A stretch of DNA of 64,000 nucleotides from Paenibacillus aceris (GTDB taxonomy: Bacteria > Bacillota > Bacilli > Paenibacillales > NBRC-103111), in assembly GCF_017874035.1 (NCBI RefSeq), contig NZ_JAGGKV010000003.1, positions 455,269-519,268 on the forward strand, given 5' to 3'. Of the stretch, positions 61,008 through 64,000 are shown piece by piece. A program made the translations under genes and the position numbers. Each line of letters starts with the position of its first letter. Position 1 is the first letter of the stretch. The notes under the pieces are model-generated. The model was not told the origin of the DNA and ran no database searches. It was given only the letters and a program-made list of their open reading frames with translations.

Positions 61008-61775
61008 CTATTCCTTCGAGCCAATCATTAGCGTATACCCCATATAATGATGGTATTTATTCACCAATTCATCGTATCTGGCTGTGATCTGCCAAATCCT
61101 TGGGTCCATGAACGATTGCTTATCGGATAAGTGCACAGGATCCGGATGCTGAACTTGATCCTCGAACATCGTTAACGGGAAAGGGTGTATGCCTGAGAAG
61201 TCTACAGCAAATTTACTTCCTTCCAGCAGCTCCCGCCACTCATCCATACTATAAATTTTACTGACTCCATAGAAGCTGCACAGCGCCCGATGAACGCCAG
61301 GGGTCATATTTTTGACGCGTATCACTTCTCGGTCATAGAGCTTCCCTCCCGGCTTCAGCACTCGGTAGTACTCTGAAACCGCCTTTTGCGCATCTGCGAA
61401 ATTCGTGACGGATTCGACCATTACCACATCAAATGCTCCATCTTCAAAAGGTAATTGACACACATCTCCCTCTTTAAAATCTACCTGAACCCCTTGCTTC
61501 TCTGCTCGTATGATAGCTTTCGCGATCATTTCCGGGCGGATATCAACCGCCGTCACTTCGCATCCTTGTTCCGCAAGGAAACAAGCCGTTCTTCCTGTGC
61601 CGCATCCGACCTCCAAAACTCGTTTCCCTTTCTCTATCGGGTATTTCTTCAATTGCTCCATGGTCTCTCCGAACCCGCCGGGATGCGCATTGCCTACCCC
61701 AAGCTTAGCTAACATATCTAGGTACTCGATAGCTCTTACACCTCCATAGTGGCAAATCATTTTCTTTTTTACCAT
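61008..61775 (-). CDS. Class I SAM-dependent methyltransferase
   Basis: The 255-residue protein has the AdoMet motif VLEVGCGTGRTA (about 53-64), an acidic AVDIRPEM after the second strand, EGDVCQLPFEDGAFDVV (motif post I) and VLKPGGKLY. The fold fits ubiquinone/menaquinone or small-molecule methyltransferases. No good ribosome site precedes ATG 61775. It is convergent to nothing and lies left of the YjcZ peptide gene. The substrate is unknown. Confidence 0.85.
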   Translation of the reverse strand: MVKKKMICHYGGVRAIEYLDMLAKLGVGNAHPGGFGETMEQLKKYPIEKGKRVLEVGCGTGRTACFLAEQGCEVTAVDIRPEMIAKAIIRAEKQGVQVDFKEGDVCQLPFEDGAFDVVMVESVTNFADAQKAVSEYYRVLKPGGKLYDREVIRVKNMTPGVHRALCSFYGVSKIYSMDEWRELLEGSKFAVDFSGIHPFPLTMFEDQVQHPDPVHLSDKQSFMDPRIWQITARYDELVNKYHHYMGYTLMIGSKE

Positions 61776-61900
61776 ATGGAGGGCTGCTATCTCTTGTTCA
61801 AACTCTGGATCGAATTTTCAAAAAAAGGCTCCTGCCTAAAGCATGTTTTTCAGCTTCGTCTAGGCTGATCACCCAGTCAAATAGAGACATATCACCATAG

Positions 61901-61910
61901 GATGTATAGT
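61901..61910 (+). promoter_or_regulatory. Decamer GATGTATAGT upstream of the second YjcZ peptide gene
   Basis: The same ten bases occur at 48514-48523 before the other YjcZ gene; here it lies 51 bp before the start codon, preceded by CATAG. Shared position and sequence suggest a common sporulation promoter element. Confidence 0.45.
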
Positions 61911-61961
61911 CTCTCATGGGAAGGCTGCCGAGAGCATTACTTACGATTGGGGGTGCCATCC

Positions 61962-62066
61962 ATGGGTGTTGCTGCTGGTGTTGGTGTCGGTTATGGAACT
62001 TCCGCCGCTGCTATTCTCGTATTGTTCATCTTGCTCGTAATCGTAACGATGACTTACGCTTGGTAA
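61962..62066 (+). CDS. YjcZ-family sporulation peptide
   Basis: The 34-residue peptide begins MGVAAGVGVGYGTSAAA and continues as a hydrophobic helix (ILVLFILLVIVTMTYAW), again the glycine-rich plus helix plan. GGGGGTG lies 6 nt before the ATG. It resembles the peptide at 48565-48666 in plan and promoter, so both probably act in the same sporulation stage. Confidence 0.82.
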   Translation: MGVAAGVGVGYGTSAAAILVLFILLVIVTMTYAW

Positions 62067-62083
62067 TTAACGATGCCTAATAT

Positions 62084-62133
62084 TATCGGCACAAAAAAAG
62101 AAGGAGCTGCGGTTCATCCGAACCCGGCTCCTT
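62084..62133. terminator. Terminator between the YjcZ gene and the tRNA cluster
   Basis: AGAAGGAGC with inner GGTTC pairs with GAACC and GCTCCTTCT. A seven-base A run on the left gives a T tract on the minus strand, so it may be a second terminator for the tRNA operon as well as ending the YjcZ gene. Confidence 0.7.
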
Positions 62134-62242
62134 CTGCCTGTTATTTCTTCGCAGCCCTAAAAAGACATCCAGCTGTTTTGGTATTTCAGTAAGGCTATGC
62201 ATCCACATCGACCCAACCCGTATCCATTGCAGCATCATAGGA

Positions 62243-62281
62243 TAAAAAAAGAAAAAGCTCATGAAATCAAATGATTTCATG
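62243..62281 (-). terminator. Terminator of the rRNA-tRNA operon
   Basis: CATGAAATCA and TGATTTCATG form the stem 16 bp past the last tRNA; the minus-strand reading ends in CTTTTTCTTTTTTT. Confidence 0.87.
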
Positions 62282-62296
62282 AACTTCTACTCGTTA

Positions 62297-62375
62297 TACC
62301 GGCAAGAGGACTCGAACCTCCACCCTTTCGGACTCGATTTTGAGTCGAGCGCGTCTGCCATTCCGCCATGCCGGC
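62297..62375 (-). tRNA. tRNA-Leu(CAA)
   Basis: Acceptor GCCGGCA pairs with TGCCGGT, discriminator A; anticodon loop CTCAAAA gives CAA. The variable arm is short for Leu (79 nt in total). Last gene of the cluster. Confidence 0.9.
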
Positions 62376-62398
62376 ATATGAACTTGTAAAAACAATGG

Positions 62399-62484
62399 TG
62401 CCGAAGACCAGACTTGAACTGGTACGGTAGTCACCTACCGCAGGATTTTAAGTCCTGTGCGTCTGCCGATTCCGCCACTCCGGC
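62399..62484 (-). tRNA. tRNA-Leu(TAA)
   Basis: Acceptor GCCGGAG pairs with CTTCGGC; anticodon loop CTTAAAA gives TAA; the long variable arm (CGGTAGGTGACTACCG) is a class II tRNA trait. Confidence 0.95.
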
Positions 62485-62498
62485 TAATAAATTTGTGG

Positions 62499-62569
62499 AG
62501 GCGCCACCCAGACTCGAACTGGGGGTAAAGCTTTTGCAGAGCTCTGCCTTACCACTTGGCTATGGCGCC
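62499..62569 (-). tRNA. tRNA-Cys(GCA)
   Basis: Acceptor GGCGCCA pairs with TGGCGCC; discriminator T as in Cys tRNAs; anticodon loop CTGCAAA gives GCA. Confidence 0.95.
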
Positions 62570-62582
62570 TTAGTAATAATGG

Positions 62583-62654
62583 AGCGGAAGACGGGAATCG
62601 AACCCGCGACCCTCGCCTTGGCAAGGCGATGCTCTACCGCTGAGCCACTTCCGC
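62583..62654 (-). tRNA. tRNA-Gly(GCC)
   Basis: Acceptor GCGGAAG pairs with CTTCCGC; anticodon loop TTGCCAA gives GCC. Confidence 0.95.
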
Positions 62655-62668
62655 ATAAAAGTATAATA

Positions 62669-62740
62669 CTGGGGATCAAGGATTTGAACCTTGGCATGAC
62701 GGAGTCAAAGTCCGTTGCCTTACCGCTTGGCTAATCCCCA
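62669..62740 (-). tRNA. tRNA-Gln(TTG)
   Basis: Acceptor TGGGGAT pairs with ATCCCCA (U1-A72, typical of Gln); anticodon loop CTTTGAC gives TTG. Confidence 0.95.
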
Positions 62741-62761
62741 TTATCCTGATTTGGTAATAAT

Positions 62762-62836
62762 GGGCGGACGACGGGACTTGAACCCGCGAATGCTGGATCC
62801 ACAAACCAGTGCGTTAACCCCTTCGCCACGACCGCC
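62762..62836 (-). tRNA. tRNA-His(GTG)
   Basis: Anticodon loop TTGTGGA gives GTG, and the extra G at -1 pairs with C73. One T-T mismatch lies in the acceptor stem and one at the anticodon-stem closing pair; overall fold and identity remain clear. Confidence 0.88.
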
Positions 62837-62863
62837 ACAATATTAAGTTTGTTACTTTATTGG

Positions 62864-62934
62864 CAGGGGCAGCAGGAATCGAACCCACACCAAAGGTTTT
62901 GGAGACCTTTGTTCTACCTTTAAACTATGCCCCT
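62864..62934 (-). tRNA. tRNA-Trp(CCA)
   Basis: Acceptor AGGGGCA pairs with TGCCCCT; discriminator G; anticodon loop CTCCAAA gives CCA. Confidence 0.95.
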
Positions 62935-62946
62935 AGAAAAAGTAAA

Positions 62947-63028
62947 TGGAGGCTGATGGATTCGAACCACCGAACTCGGAGAGAGCAGATTTACAGTCTG
63001 CCGTGTTTAGCCACTTCACTAAGCCTCC
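62947..63028 (-). tRNA. tRNA-Tyr(GTA)
   Basis: Acceptor GGAGGCT pairs with AGCCTCC; anticodon loop CTGTAAA gives GTA; it has a long variable arm, as bacterial Tyr tRNAs do. Confidence 0.95.
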
Positions 63029-63068
63029 ATGATAAAAACCTTACCGATTCCCCAATCAGGAAATCTGG

Positions 63069-63141
<73 letters not shown>

Positions 63142-63160
63142 ATATAATGTTGTAAAATGG

Positions 63161-63233
<73 letters not shown>

Positions 63234-63256
63234 TTACATGATGTTGGTAATAATGG

Positions 63257-63330
63257 CGGAGCCGACGGGATTCGAACCCGCGGTCTCCTGCGTGACAGGC
63301 AGGCATGTTAGGCCTCTACACCACGGCTCC
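63257..63330 (-). tRNA. tRNA-Asp(GTC)
   Basis: Acceptor GGAGCCG pairs with CGGCTCC, discriminator G; anticodon loop CTGTCAC gives GTC. Confidence 0.95.
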
Positions 63331-63339
63331 ACATTCATT

Positions 63340-63418
<79 letters not shown>

Positions 63419-63473
63419 TCATTAAGTATAAGTCAGGAATTCTATTAAATCAAGCCTTCGTTAGAATTCATGA

Positions 63474-63546
63474 TGGAGGCTGACGGGATCGAACCGCCGA
63501 CCCTCTGCTTGTAAGGCAGATGCTCTCCCAGCTGAGCTAAGCCTCC
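63474..63546 (-). tRNA. tRNA-Val(TAC)
   Basis: Acceptor GGAGGCT pairs with AGCCTCC; anticodon loop CTTACAA gives TAC. Confidence 0.95.
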
Positions 63547-63564
63547 ATGAGAAATGCTTGATGG

Positions 63565-63636
63565 TGACCCGTAGGGGACTCGAACCCCTGTTACCTCCGT
63601 GAAAGGGAGGTGTCTTAACCACTTGACCAACGGGCC
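63565..63636 (-). tRNA. tRNA-Glu(TTC)
   Basis: Acceptor GGCCCGT pairs with ACGGGTC (one G-T); anticodon loop CTTTCAC gives TTC. Confidence 0.95.
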
Positions 63637-63656
63637 TTACTAGAAAGATATAGTGG

Positions 63657-63745
63657 CGGAGAGAGAGGGATTCGAACCCTCGAGACGCTTGTGACGCCTA
63701 CACGATTTCCAATCGTGCTCCTTCGGCCAGCTCGGACACCTCTCC
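63657..63745 (-). tRNA. tRNA-Ser(GGA)
   Basis: Anticodon loop TTGGAAA gives GGA; the long variable arm (class II) and discriminator G are typical of Ser. Confidence 0.95.
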
Positions 63746-63751
63746 ATATGG

Positions 63752-63824
63752 CTCCCCGAACAGGACTCGAACCTGTGACAACTCGATTAACAGTCGAGTG
63801 CTCTACCAACTGAGCTATCAGGGA
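63752..63824 (-). tRNA. tRNA-Asn(GTT)
   Basis: Acceptor TCCCTGA pairs with TCGGGGA (one T-G); discriminator G; anticodon loop CTGTTAA gives GTT. First tRNA after the 23S gene. Confidence 0.95.
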
Positions 63825-63905
63825 ATAAAAACAAACTTCATTTCAAGGATTATTCCTTGAAAACTAGATACGAAACTTGCGTAAAGTATTTCTCTTAGGG
63901 ATTTT
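63825..63905 (-). other. 23S-to-tRNA spacer without a 5S gene
   Basis: The 81-nt spacer contains the usual post-23S motif TTTCGTATCTAGTTTTC (minus strand) and a perfect TTTCAAGGA/TCCTTGAAA stem, but the 5S rRNA that normally follows is absent. The tRNA-Asn gene begins directly. Confidence 0.8.
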
Positions 63906-64000
63906 GGTTAAGCCCTCGACCGATTAGTATTCGTCAGCTGCATGCATTGCTGCACTTCCACCTCGAACCTATCAACCTCGTCGTCTACAAGGGGTCTTAC
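63906..64000 (-). rRNA. 23S ribosomal RNA, 3' end (cut by the window)
   Basis: The minus-strand sequence matches the conserved 23S 3' end: GTAAGACCCCTTGTAGACGA, GAGGTTGATAGGTTCGAGGT and the terminal GATCGAGGGCTTAACC-type ending (here GGTCGAGGGCTTAACC). Only the last 95 nt are in the window; the rest of the rRNA operon lies to the right. The tRNA cluster follows on the same strand. Confidence 0.93.

Noticed and set aside
62083..62280. 65-codon minus-strand frame left of the tRNA cluster
   Set aside because: It is built from the two terminator hairpins of this region.
63841..64000. Plus-strand 16S-23S spacer followed by the 23S 5' end
   Set aside because: CCTTGAAAACTAGATACG and GGTTAAG look similar to that junction, but the following bases match the complement of the 23S 3' end, so the rRNA is on the minus strand.

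Overview
This window reads as chromosome from an endospore-forming, Paenibacillus-like member of the Bacillales. Supporting signs are two spore germination (Ger) loci, alpha/beta-type and SspI spore proteins, two YjcZ-type sporulation peptides, a YheC/D coat-associated ATP-grasp protein, AGGAGG ribosome sites, and a 16-gene tRNA cluster in the order of the Bacillus subtilis trnD cluster. No prophage, insertion sequence or CRISPR array was seen. The assignment rests on gene content only.

Layout. 1-4.3 kb: the end of a Ger locus, a LysM-CAP wall protein behind a cyclic di-AMP riboswitch, a spore DNA-binding protein, a small ATP-dependent DNA ligase and two small proteins. 4.3-10.4 kb: an Lpl-type sugar importer (binding protein plus two permeases) with a membrane AraC regulator. 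10.6-14.1 kb: glutamate dehydrogenase, an acetyltransferase and a MATE pump. 14.3-20.4 kb: an alpha-glucoside operon (binding protein, two permeases, GH13 glucosidase) with its LacI repressor and three copies of the palindrome TAAACGTTTA. 20.7-24.8 kb: a complete gerKA-KC-KB operon with a divergent 56-residue membrane protein. 25.2-27.9 kb: rRNA methyltransferase, Ktr potassium-channel regulator, sspI and a HAD phosphatase. 27.9-32.1 kb: a LacI-controlled operon of two Gfo/Idh/MocA dehydrogenases and a ThuA-like protein. 32.2-35.6 kb: a GGDEF-EAL protein whose 3' end is a perfect palindrome shared with the convergent spore-coat ATP-grasp gene, then a glycosyltransferase.

35.7-41.7 kb: prfC, a Tat-type metallophosphoesterase, zwf and small unknowns. 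41.7-46.0 kb: signal peptidase I and a Lia cell-envelope stress locus (liaI, a PspA-like liaH, liaF, liaS, liaR; no liaG). 46.1-47.1 kb: a second cyclic di-AMP riboswitch ahead of a secreted 3D-domain wall protein. 48.5-53.8 kb: a YjcZ peptide and a molybdenum cofactor block (moeA, moaA, mobA, MOSC) ending at a haem-b/sulfite-oxidase-type fusion. 53.8-54.4 kb: non-coding DNA with two kinds of degenerate repeat. 54.4-61.8 kb: a two-component system, membrane proteins, an MFS transporter, a hydrolase, a ROK regulator without its zinc cysteines, and a methyltransferase. 61.9-64.0 kb: another YjcZ peptide, sixteen tRNA genes, and the 3' end of a 23S rRNA gene with no 5S gene between them.

Recurring themes are sporulation and germination, cell-envelope maintenance tied to cyclic di-AMP (two riboswitch-controlled wall proteins plus a Ktr-type RCK protein), and sugar uptake by importers whose ATPase must be encoded elsewhere. 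Many gene starts were moved inward from the longest open frame because a ribosome site, promoter or riboswitch lies inside the frame; the reason is given in each entry.
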